A DNA stretch of 39,718 nt from Thomasclavelia spiroformis (GTDB lineage: Bacteria > Bacillota_I > Bacilli_A > Erysipelotrichales > Coprobacillaceae), in the NCBI GenBank assembly GCA_016901755.1, contig JACJKV010000024.1:1-39718 (forward strand). Reading direction: 5' to 3'. The notes under the pieces were generated by a model. That model worked only from the letters and a program-made list of their open reading frames with translations. It did no database searches and was not told where the DNA came from. The translations under genes were made by a program, and so were the position numbers. Position 1 is the stretch's first letter. Each line of letters starts with the position of its first letter. Of this stretch, positions 15,587 to 23,107 are shown piece by piece.

Positions 15587-16804
15587 ATGTTAATAAGAGA
15601 CAGATTTTTAAAATATGTAAGTTTTGATACACAGTCAGATGAACATTCCTCTTCAACGCCATCTACTTTAAAACAGCTTGAATTAGGAAAATATCTGGTT
15701 ACTGAATTAAAACAGCTGGGAATAGAAAATGCCTGTTTAGATAAAAATGGCATTGTTTACGCTACTGTTCCAGCTAACAATGGACATCAGGGAAAAGTCA
15801 TTGGCTTTATTGCTCATATGGATACATCGCCAGATGCCAGCGGACAAAACATCAAGCCCCAGATCATCAAAGATTATGATGGTAAAACAATTATCCTGAA
15901 TCAGGAAAAGAATATGGTATTAGATCCTGAAGAATATCCTGTTTTAAATTCTTTATGTCATCATGAACTGATTACAACCGATGGAACAACTTTATTAGGA
16001 GCAGATGATAAAGCTGGGATTGCTATTATCATGCAGCTGGTAGAATACCTCCAGCAACATCCTGAATTTAAACACAATGATATTCAAATTGCCTTTACCC
16101 CTGATGAAGAAGTAGGACGCGGAACGGAAAACTTTGATGTTCAACGATTTAACGCCGATTATGCCTATACGATTGATGGTGGCGATATCGCTGATGTAGA
16201 ATACGAAAACTTCAATGCCTTTAGCGCAAATATCGAAATTCATGGCAAGAGCATTCACCCAGGAAGTGCCAAAAACAAAATGATCAACTCTATTCGTGTT
16301 GCTCAGGAATTTGATGCCATGCTGCCAGTGCATGCCCGTCCTGAATCTACCGAAGGCTATGAAGGCTTTAATCATCTTCACAGTATTCAGGGAAACTGTG
16401 AAAAAACAGTCATCGAATATATTATTCGAAATCATGATCTTGCTTTAGCAAAAAAACAATGTCAGGATTTTATTGACATTGCTGATTACCTGAACAAAAA
16501 ATACCAGTATCAAATAGCTGAGGTAAAAATCACCCAAAGTTATCTGAATATGAAAGAAATCCTGAAAGATCATATGTACATTGTTGATCAGGCAAAACAG
16601 GCAATTAACGAAGGAGGAATCTCTGCTACATCAACTGCAATTCGTGGAGGAACCGATGGGGTAAGATTAACATATCTTGGTTTACCATGTCCTAATCTGG
16701 GAACTGGTGGTTTTAACTATCACGGTCCTTATGAATTTGTTTCCGTAACAATGATGGAACAGCAGGTAGAAATGCTGATCCGTTTATTATCAGCAAATAA
16801 ATAA
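15587..16804 (+). CDS. pepT: Tripeptide aminopeptidase PepT (peptidase T, M20B)
   Basis: 405 residues from the ATG at 15587; an in-frame upstream extension would add 32 unrelated residues and lacks a ribosome site, while 15587 follows GTGAGG. Zinc ligands and catalytic residues are visible: FIAHMDTSPD (His, Asp), LGADDKAGIAI (bridging Asp), TPDEEVGRG (catalytic Glu, ligand Glu), YTIDGGDIADVEYE (Asp) and NYHGPYEFV (His). It cleaves the N-terminal residue from tripeptides in the cytoplasm. It converges with the oppABCDF operon, whose imported peptides it could process. TATAAT at 15560-15565 may be its -10 box, though no good -35 accompanies it. Confidence 0.95.
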   Translation: MLIRDRFLKYVSFDTQSDEHSSSTPSTLKQLELGKYLVTELKQLGIENACLDKNGIVYATVPANNGHQGKVIGFIAHMDTSPDASGQNIKPQIIKDYDGKTIILNQEKNMVLDPEEYPVLNSLCHHELITTDGTTLLGADDKAGIAIIMQLVEYLQQHPEFKHNDIQIAFTPDEEVGRGTENFDVQRFNADYAYTIDGGDIADVEYENFNAFSANIEIHGKSIHPGSAKNKMINSIRVAQEFDAMLPVHARPESTEGYEGFNHLHSIQGNCEKTVIEYIIRNHDLALAKKQCQDFIDIADYLNKKYQYQIAEVKITQSYLNMKEILKDHMYIVDQAKQAINEGGISATSTAIRGGTDGVRLTYLGLPCPNLGTGGFNYHGPYEFVSVTMMEQQVEMLIRLLSANK

Positions 16805-16829
16805 GAGATAGCCTAGGCTATCTCTTATT
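16800..16829. terminator. Perfect palindromic terminator between pepT and oppF
   Basis: AATAAGAGATAGCCT and AGGCTATCTCTTATT form a perfect 15-base inverted repeat centred between 16814 and 16815. It overlaps both stop codons and serves the two convergent units. Confidence 0.8.
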
Positions 16830-17754
16830 TTGTCCATTCATTAAATTCTTCATCTGTTGCTAAGACATAATGAGTTCCATCAACTAAATGCTGTGAACCT
16901 TTCGTATAATCAATTCCTGAACTTTCATAATCATAAGTAAATGATTTACGTGTTTTTTCTACACGTGGATTAGGATGAGGAATTGCACTTAACAGTGATT
17001 TTGTATATGGATGAATTGGATTATCAAAAATCTCATCAGTAGTTCCCGTTTCAACCAGATGTCCTAAATGTAAGACACCAATTTTATCACTGATATATTT
17101 GACCATTGATAAGTCATGGGCAATAAACAGATATGCTATACCTGTTTCTTTTTGAATCTTTTTCATCAGATTAACAACCTGCGCCTGAATAGAAACATCC
17201 AAAGCAGATATTGCTTCGTCAGCTATGATCAGATCAGGATTCATGATCAGCGCTCTGGCGATTCCAACACGTTGTCTTTGTCCTCCTGAAAACTGATGTG
17301 GATATCTGGTTGCAAATTCTCTTGAAAGTCCAACCAGTTCCAGAATTTCGTAAACTTTTTCATTTCTTTCTTCAATAGAAGAATAATTTTTATGAATATC
17401 TAAACCCTGTCCAATAATATCAAGAATTTTTTTTCTAGGATTCAGACATGCCATTGGATCCTGGAAGATCATTTGCATCTTAGTTCTTAATTCTTTTGTT
17501 GTTTCTTTATCTAATTTACCACCAATTTCTTTACCATTGAAAACAATCGATCCAGAAGTTGGTTTATATAAACGAATGATACTTCTTCCTGTTGTTGACT
17601 TACCTGATCCTGATTCACCAACCAGTCCGTATGTTTCCCCTGGCATGATTTCAAAGGATACTCCATCAACCGCTTTAACAACAAAGTTACGGCTCACTTT
17701 AAAATACTGTTTTAAATCTTTAACAACAAGGATTGGTTCTTTAGTTTCAGACAT
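16825..17754 (-). CDS. oppF: Oligopeptide ABC transporter ATP-binding protein OppF
   Basis: 309 residues. Walker A is GESGSGKST (about 47-55), the signature is FSGGQRQRVGIARAL, Walker B is LIIADEAISALDVS, followed by the switch histidine (FIAHDLSMVKYI). A C-terminal extension ending in NPHPRVEK-like and DYESSG segments follows the oligopeptide-transporter C-terminal domain (HLGHLVETGTTDEIFDNPIHPYTKSLLSAIP). With OppD it forms the heterodimeric motor that drives peptide import through OppBC. It starts one base after oppD ends. Many OppF proteins carry longer tails; nothing essential is missing. Confidence 0.95.
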   Translation of the reverse strand: MSETKEPILVVKDLKQYFKVSRNFVVKAVDGVSFEIMPGETYGLVGESGSGKSTTGRSIIRLYKPTSGSIVFNGKEIGGKLDKETTKELRTKMQMIFQDPMACLNPRKKILDIIGQGLDIHKNYSSIEERNEKVYEILELVGLSREFATRYPHQFSGGQRQRVGIARALIMNPDLIIADEAISALDVSIQAQVVNLMKKIQKETGIAYLFIAHDLSMVKYISDKIGVLHLGHLVETGTTDEIFDNPIHPYTKSLLSAIPHPNPRVEKTRKSFTYDYESSGIDYTKGSQHLVDGTHYVLATDEEFNEWTK

Positions 17755-17755
17755 A

Positions 17756-18838
17756 TTATGACCCCTCCTTTAGCATCTTTTTCAAACGATTTTTTAATTC
17801 AGATGGCATTTCTACCTTTGGAGCTTTTTCATGCATCAGCCATGAAGCCACTTTATGAGTTGTACTGCCTGGTACATCAAACATTGGTGGTTCCTTACGT
17901 AAATCAATATTCAATGCATATTTATTTCTTGGAGCAAAAGCATCTCCAATAATTTCATGAGCTAAATTAGGTGGAGATCCTGGAATTGTATATAATTCTT
18001 CATCATCAGTGTCTAAATCAGGCATTGATGATAATAATCCCCAGGTATATGGATGACGAGGGTCATAGAAGATTTCCTCGATTGTTCCAGTTTCAACAAT
18101 TTTACCGGCATACATAACGTTTACAAAGTCTGCAACTTTGGCAACAACCCCTAAGTCATGAGTAATGTAGATAACAGATAATTCTTTTTTCTTTTGAATA
18201 TCCTGAATCAGTTCCAGAATTTTAGCCTGAATTGTAACATCCAAGGCAGTTGTTGGTTCATCACAGATCAGAACATATGGATCACAAGACAAAGCAATAG
18301 CAATAACGATTCTTTGTCTCATTCCTCCAGATAACTGGTGAGGGTAGTTTTTCATACGTTTTTGGGCATCAGTAATACCTACCAGTTCCAGTAATTCAAC
18401 AGCTTTGGCATAAGCTTCTTCTTTTGATTTATGATAATGATAAATCATTGGTTCCATGATCTGTTTTCCAATCGTCATAGTTGGATTCAATGATGTCATT
18501 GGATCCTGGAAAACCATGGCAATTTTACGACCACGAATTTCCTTCTGCATTTCTGCTTCGCTTAATGAAACGATATCAACCGTTTTCTTTTCACCAGTAT
18601 ATTCATCATTCCATGTATAATTGATTGAACCACCTTCAATAGTTCCATTATTAGCCAGAATTCCCATGATTGCTTTTGTCGTTACTGATTTACCTGAACC
18701 AGATTCACCTACGATTGCAATCGTTTCTCCTTTATATAAATCCAAATTCACACCACGAATGGCATTAACTTTTCCACTGTCGGTTTTAAATGAAATTGAT
18801 AAATCCCTTACTTCTAATATTTTTTCTCTTTCTGCCAT
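17756..18838 (-). CDS. oppD: Oligopeptide ABC transporter ATP-binding protein OppD
   Basis: 360 residues. Walker A GESGSGKSVTTKA, signature LSGGMRQRIVIAIAL, Walker B VLICDEPTTALDVT, switch histidine in YITHDLGVV. The C-terminal oligopeptide domain has PRHPYTWGLLSSMPDL and IPGSPPNL, but the three-cysteine 4Fe-4S motif often found in OppD C-termini is not seen (FAPRNKYALNIDLRKEPP), so this copy probably lacks a cluster. It hydrolyses ATP with OppF on the inner face of the membrane. It begins two bases after oppC ends. Confidence 0.95.
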   Translation of the reverse strand: MAEREKILEVRDLSISFKTDSGKVNAIRGVNLDLYKGETIAIVGESGSGKSVTTKAIMGILANNGTIEGGSINYTWNDEYTGEKKTVDIVSLSEAEMQKEIRGRKIAMVFQDPMTSLNPTMTIGKQIMEPMIYHYHKSKEEAYAKAVELLELVGITDAQKRMKNYPHQLSGGMRQRIVIAIALSCDPYVLICDEPTTALDVTIQAKILELIQDIQKKKELSVIYITHDLGVVAKVADFVNVMYAGKIVETGTIEEIFYDPRHPYTWGLLSSMPDLDTDDEELYTIPGSPPNLAHEIIGDAFAPRNKYALNIDLRKEPPMFDVPGSTTHKVASWLMHEKAPKVEMPSELKNRLKKMLKEGS

Positions 18839-18840
18839 GT

Positions 18841-19773
18841 TTACATCTCCTTCATCGTTGGATCAAGTGCATCACGTAACCCATCTCCAAATAAGTTAAA
18901 ACTTAACATTAAAACTGAAAAAACCAGGACAGGGATCACCATCATATAAGGATAGACAGTAATTGATTTAAATCCATCATTGATCAAAGTTCCCAATGAT
19001 GCCAGTGGAATAGGCAAACCTAAACCGATAAATGACAAATAAGCTTCATAGAAAATTGCATTAGGGATAGACATCATGATCATAATAATGATCTGACTAT
19101 AAATGTTTGGTAAAATTTCTTTAAATATGATAAAGAAATCACTGGCACCTAAAGTACGTGATGCTAGAACAAATTCTTCTTCTTTAATTTTTAACACTTG
19201 AGCTCTGGTAACACGTGACATCCCGATCCACTCAGTAAATGAAAGTGCAATAATGATCGTCACAAGTGAAGCCTTCATCACCATTAATAATAAGATCAGT
19301 ATAACTAAAGTTGGAATAGAGTTAATGATTTCCTGAATTCTTTGCATGATATTATCAACTTTCCCACCAAAATATCCAGAAATCAAACCATAAGTAATAC
19401 CAACGATTACATCAATAAAAATTGCTACAACGGCAATGAACAGAGAATAACGCGCTCCTTGCCATACTCTGACAAACAGATCACGTCCATTGGCATCTGT
19501 TCCAAACCAATGAGTACCATTAGGAGCGATATTTGCTTTACTGTAATCTAATGCATCAAATTCCCAAGATGACAGCATTGGGGCAAAAATCGCAAATAAA
19601 GTAATAACCAGAATACAGGTAAATCCTACAACAGCACCTTTATTCTTCTTAAAACGATTAAATGCATCTTTCCATGCAGGAAGTGATGGTGCAGCTTTTT
19701 CAATAGCAATATTCTGTTTAGAACCGACAAATTCAAAATCATCTGCTAAAAATTCATTTTTATCTACTGTCAT
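18841..19773 (-). CDS. oppC: Oligopeptide ABC transporter permease OppC
   Basis: 310 residues. A soluble N-terminal stretch of about 45 residues and an OppC-type first helix (GAVVGFTCILVITLFAIFAP) are followed by HWFGTDANGRDLFVRVWQG, a signature of OppC/DppC, and then five hydrophobic helices. The EAA loop that docks the ATPase is ASRTLGASDFFIIFKEILPN. It forms the membrane channel with OppB. The spacing to oppB and oppD is two bases on each side, consistent with tight translational coupling. Confidence 0.95.
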   Translation of the reverse strand: MTVDKNEFLADDFEFVGSKQNIAIEKAAPSLPAWKDAFNRFKKNKGAVVGFTCILVITLFAIFAPMLSSWEFDALDYSKANIAPNGTHWFGTDANGRDLFVRVWQGARYSLFIAVVAIFIDVIVGITYGLISGYFGGKVDNIMQRIQEIINSIPTLVILILLLMVMKASLVTIIIALSFTEWIGMSRVTRAQVLKIKEEEFVLASRTLGASDFFIIFKEILPNIYSQIIIMIMMSIPNAIFYEAYLSFIGLGLPIPLASLGTLINDGFKSITVYPYMMVIPVLVFSVLMLSFNLFGDGLRDALDPTMKEM

Positions 19774-19775
19774 AA

Positions 19776-20720
19776 TTAATCATCCCTTCCTAATCTGATT
19801 CTTGGATCGATAATTCCATATGCCACATCAATGATCAGCATCATGATGATATACATTGCCGCATATAAGAACGAACATGCCAGAATGATATTATAATCAT
19901 TAGCTAAAATACTATTAACCAGCAGTTTCCCTAATCCAGGAACAGAACAAATATTTTCAACAACCATTGTACCAGTCATCAGATTAACCAGAATAGGTCC
20001 TAAAATCGTAATAACTGGAATCAAGGCATTTCTTAATGCATGTTTCATAATCAGTGTTTTTCTGCTCATACCTTTTGCTTTAGCTAGAGTCATATATTCA
20101 CTGGCTAATACTGAAACCATTTCCGTACGCGTAAAACGTGCTACATTGGCAATAACCCCAACCGAAAGAGCCATAATTGGCATGATTGAAGAATGAACAG
20201 CATTAGACGAACTGTAAGCTGTTGGCAAGATACCCAATTTAGATGCAAACAGTAACAGAATCAGCATCGCAAAAACAAATGATGGTATTGAAACCCCGAT
20301 AACTGAAATAACTGTTGCAATAGTATCCCAAATTGTATTTTTATGTAATGCTGCAAATACCCCTAAGAACATACCGATAACAGATCCAATAATTACAGCA
20401 CATAAACCATAAATAAACGAAATTTTTGCTGCACTACCAACAAGTGAAGCAACTGGCATATCTTTATACAGGTTGTAAGATACACCAAAATCTCCAGTTA
20501 ACATACTTTTAACATAATTTATAAACTGTACTGGGATAGGCTGATCTAACCCATATTTAGCTTCGATTGCAGCTCTCGCTGAATCACTTAACTTTTCATT
20601 ATTAATTGGAGATCCAGGTAAAAACTTTACCATTAAGAATAGTACAACTAATATTACGAATAATGTCGCTAAAGATATTAATAATCTTTTTGAGATATAT
20701 TTAATAGTTGACTTACTCAC
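19776..20720 (-). CDS. oppB: Oligopeptide ABC transporter permease OppB
   Basis: 314 residues with six hydrophobic helices. The N-terminal helix is at about 11-31, then KFLPGSPINNEKLS of the OppB/DppB type, a large periplasmic-side region with GDFGVSYNLYKDMPV, and the ATPase-docking EAA loop LAKAKGMSRKTLIMKHALRN. GLGKLLVNSI and the terminal DPRIRLG are typical. It forms the channel with OppC. It is preceded by a hairpin that separates it from oppA. Confidence 0.95.
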   Translation of the reverse strand: MSKSTIKYISKRLLISLATLFVILVVLFLMVKFLPGSPINNEKLSDSARAAIEAKYGLDQPIPVQFINYVKSMLTGDFGVSYNLYKDMPVASLVGSAAKISFIYGLCAVIIGSVIGMFLGVFAALHKNTIWDTIATVISVIGVSIPSFVFAMLILLLFASKLGILPTAYSSSNAVHSSIMPIMALSVGVIANVARFTRTEMVSVLASEYMTLAKAKGMSRKTLIMKHALRNALIPVITILGPILVNLMTGTMVVENICSVPGLGKLLVNSILANDYNIILACSFLYAAMYIIMMLIIDVAYGIIDPRIRLGRDD

Positions 20721-20741
20721 TTCTTTATTTCCCCCTTTTAA

Positions 20742-20774
20742 AAAAGAAACACAATATAGAAAACCATATTGTGT
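20742..20774 (-). terminator. Hairpin between oppA and oppB (partial terminator)
   Basis: On the minus strand ACACAATAT pairs with ATATTGTGT across an eight-base loop and is followed by TTCTTTTTT. It lies 24 bases beyond the oppA stop and about 20 bases before oppB. Such hairpins commonly lower expression of the permease and ATPase genes relative to the binding protein. Confidence 0.7.
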
Positions 20775-20797
20775 ATCTTTGTTTTTTTAGTTTTCAA

Positions 20798-22417
20798 TTA
20801 TTTTTCTACATAGTTGAATGTATATGGAACACCAACTGGTCTAATAACTAAACCTTTAGCATCTTTACTTTGTAATGTTGCAGTACCTTTTTCAAATACT
20901 GGAATGAAGCAGTAATCTTCACATAAGATCTTTTCAGCTTCAATCATCTTAGTCCAACGAGCATTAACGTCAGATTCAACAGCAACTTCATCCATTAATT
21001 TATCGAAATCAGCATTAGACCATTTACCATAGTTATTACTGTTTCCGGTAATACCCATTGTTAAATAAGTAGTTGGATCACCATAGTCAGGTCCCCATCT
21101 AGTTAAAGCAATATCGAATTCACCATTAGCCTGTTTATTGTAAATTCTATCCTGTTTAGTAGTAGCAACCATTTCAATATTTAAACCTTTTAATTTAGAG
21201 AAAGCATTTTGTAAATATGTTGCTAATACATCCATTGGAGATTCATCAGTACCATAAGTTAAGCTGATTGTAATTTCAGATTTTCCTAATTCAGCTAAAC
21301 CTGCATCTAAAGCTTTTTGTGCTTCTTCAACATTATAGCTTGTATAGCTTGCAGCTTCATCACGGAAATCTTTTCCATCAGGACTGATTGATAATCCTGC
21401 TGGTACAAAACCTGCAGCAGCAGTAGAACCATCTTTTAATTTGTTTTCACAGAAATCATCTCTATCAATAGCTAATGATAAAGCTTTTCTTACATTTTTA
21501 TTAGCTAAATCTTTATTTTCAAAATTAATTTGAATATAGAATAAGTAACCTTCATTAACTAATTTAAATGTATCTTCATTTTTGTATTTATCAACTAAGT
21601 CAGAGCTGATTGGAGCAAAATCAGTTTCACCAGCCTGGAAGCTTTGTGCAGCTACTTCTGGATCTTGAACCAATTTCATAACTAAGTTATCAATTTTAAC
21701 ATTTTTAGCATTCCAGTAATCTTCATTCTTTTCGAATTCAGCTACAGAACCTGGTTCCCAGTTAGTCATAACGAATGCACCATTTGAAAGTACATTGTCA
21801 GCACTCTTAGCATAAGAGTCACCTTTTTCTTCACAGAATTTTTCATTGATTGGATAGAAACATGGGAATGTCATCAATTCATCAAAGAAAGAAACTGGAA
21901 CAGTTGTTTTAACAACTAAAGTTTTGTCATCAACAGCTTCAACACCCATACTATTGATGTCTTCTTCAGTTAAAGTTTCTTCATTATCCAATTTGTCACA
22001 TAATTCTTGAGCACCTTGGATAGAAGCGATACCTGAACCGAACATGTAGTAGTAATTTCCTACTTTTTCAAAAATTCTATGCCATGCATAAACAAAGTCA
22101 TTAGCAGTTACAGGATCACCATTAGACCATTTCGCATCTCTTAATGTGAAAGTATGAGTTAATCCATCTTCTGATACTTCATATTTTTCTGCAATAGCAT
22201 TAGTGACGTTACCATCTTTGTCTAACCCCATTAAACCATCGATACAAGCATGCATTGCTGTAAATGAGCAACCATCATCAGCATCAGATGAATCAAGGTT
22301 TTTGATGTCTAATTCACTTGAGAATGTATAAGTAGAACCATCTTTAGATCCTCCTCCACATCCAGTCAGAGAAACAGCCATCATTGCACATAGTAACATT
22401 GATAAAAGTTTTTTCAT
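20798..22417 (-). CDS. oppA: Oligopeptide-binding lipoprotein OppA (SBP family 5)
   Basis: 539 residues. A lipoprotein signal peptide has a lysine start, a hydrophobic core and lipobox LTGC (cysteine 20), so the mature protein should be anchored to the outer face of the membrane. The solute-binding family 5 pattern is visible: YTFSSELDIKNLDSSD, TFTLRDAKWSNGDPVTANDFVYAW and a C-terminal EKILCEDYCFIPVF. It captures oligopeptides and delivers them to OppBC. It is the first gene of the operon, with a strong GGGAAGAGAG site and its own promoter. Confidence 0.95.
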   Translation of the reverse strand: MKKLLSMLLCAMMAVSLTGCGGGSKDGSTYTFSSELDIKNLDSSDADDGCSFTAMHACIDGLMGLDKDGNVTNAIAEKYEVSEDGLTHTFTLRDAKWSNGDPVTANDFVYAWHRIFEKVGNYYYMFGSGIASIQGAQELCDKLDNEETLTEEDINSMGVEAVDDKTLVVKTTVPVSFFDELMTFPCFYPINEKFCEEKGDSYAKSADNVLSNGAFVMTNWEPGSVAEFEKNEDYWNAKNVKIDNLVMKLVQDPEVAAQSFQAGETDFAPISSDLVDKYKNEDTFKLVNEGYLFYIQINFENKDLANKNVRKALSLAIDRDDFCENKLKDGSTAAAGFVPAGLSISPDGKDFRDEAASYTSYNVEEAQKALDAGLAELGKSEITISLTYGTDESPMDVLATYLQNAFSKLKGLNIEMVATTKQDRIYNKQANGEFDIALTRWGPDYGDPTTYLTMGITGNSNNYGKWSNADFDKLMDEVAVESDVNARWTKMIEAEKILCEDYCFIPVFEKGTATLQSKDAKGLVIRPVGVPYTFNYVEK

Positions 22418-22485
22418 AATCTCTCTTCCCTTCTATAAGCTTATTGACACAGCAGAAATTGTATACAATAAATACTTATACTAGT

Positions 22486-22514
22486 AAATTATCACAATAA
22501 AAAATCTATGTCAA
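22486..22514 (-). promoter_or_regulatory. Promoter of the oppABCDF operon
   Basis: Minus-strand TTGACA (22509-22514), a 17-base spacer and TAATTT (22486-22491), about 70 bases before the oppA start. A palindromic GTATAC-containing stretch at 22455-22475 lies between promoter and start and could be an operator, but no repressor family is indicated. Confidence 0.65.
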
Positions 22515-22602
22515 TAATAGATTACTTTTTCCTACATTTTTTTAACTGTTTTTTCCAGTATATTTTTAGAATCAAAGTCCTTTCACTTTTTTGTCTGAAA
22601 AT

Positions 22603-22629
22603 AAAAAAAGACCCCAGTATTCTGGAGTC
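22603..22629 (-). terminator. Terminator of the pfl operon
   Basis: Minus-strand GACTCCAG pairs with CTGGGGTC (one T-G wobble) around a four-base loop, followed by seven T. It lies eight bases after the stop of the radical-domain gene and ends the three-gene pfl unit. Confidence 0.9.
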
Positions 22630-22637
22630 ATTTTTTA

Positions 22638-22880
22638 TTACATTGCCTGATGGAATGTTCTTGAAATAACATCATCTTGCTGTTCTTTTGTTAATTTAAC
22701 AAAGTTTACAGCATATCCTGATACACGGATAGTTAACTGAGGATATTTTTCAGGATGTTTTTGTGCATCAATTAAAGTGTCTCTGTTTAAAACGTTAACA
22801 TTTAAATGATGTCCACCTTTTTCTGCGTATGCATCTAACATTCCTACTAAGTTTTCTACTTGTTGTTCACTTGCAGCCAT
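22638..22880 (-). CDS. Separately encoded glycyl-radical domain of pyruvate formate-lyase (GrcA-like)
   Basis: 80 residues: [18 protein letters not shown], then [37 protein letters not shown] with G55 as the radical glycine, and the terminal [17 protein letters not shown]. This is the whole C-terminal domain of a normal PFL chain, as in E. coli PflB, and resembles the stand-alone GrcA/YfiD protein. It has its own AAGGAGA site eight bases from the ATG and is followed by a terminator. Because the core encoded upstream ends just before this domain, this peptide should be an obligate partner rather than a repair spare. PflA should act on G55. The last gene of the operon. Confidence 0.92.
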   Translation of the reverse strand: MAASEQQVENLVGMLDAYAEKGGHHLNVNVLNRDTLIDAQKHPEKYPQLTIRVSGYAVNFVKLTKEQQDDVISRTFHQAM

Positions 22881-22898
22881 TTTTATAATCTCCTTTTC

Positions 22899-23105
22899 TT
22901 AATATAAATCGTCATCTTCCATTGGAAGATTTGGAATCTTACAGCATGTATCACCTAAATCGCAATCCATTTGCTGCTGAACTTTCACTTCTTCCATTTC
23001 GATAGAAGATTCTTCATTAACTGTAACATTAATGTGTCCTGACCCTTGAGCCATATGACCATCTAACATTGCAATTAATGCATCAATTTCTTTTTGACTA
23101 GCCAT
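22899..23105 (-). CDS. Radical-domain-like small protein without radical glycine, cysteine-containing tail
   Basis: 68 residues. The first 30 (MASQKEIDALIAMLDGHMAQ followed by GSGHINVTVN) parallel the start of the 80-residue radical domain in the next gene. After that it diverges completely: acidic EESSIEMEEV, then MDCDLGDTCCKIPNLPMEDDDLY with C48, C54 and C55. RVSGYA is absent, so it cannot carry the radical. It has a good AAAGGTG site, placed inside the last codons of the core gene, and starts two bases after that stop. A partial tandem duplicate that acquired a new tail is the simplest origin. A role as chaperone, plug or redox or metal sensor for the core is speculation. I know no named family. 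Confidence 0.8.
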   Translation of the reverse strand: MASQKEIDALIAMLDGHMAQGSGHINVTVNEESSIEMEEVKVQQQMDCDLGDTCCKIPNLPMEDDDLY

Positions 23106-23107
23106 TA

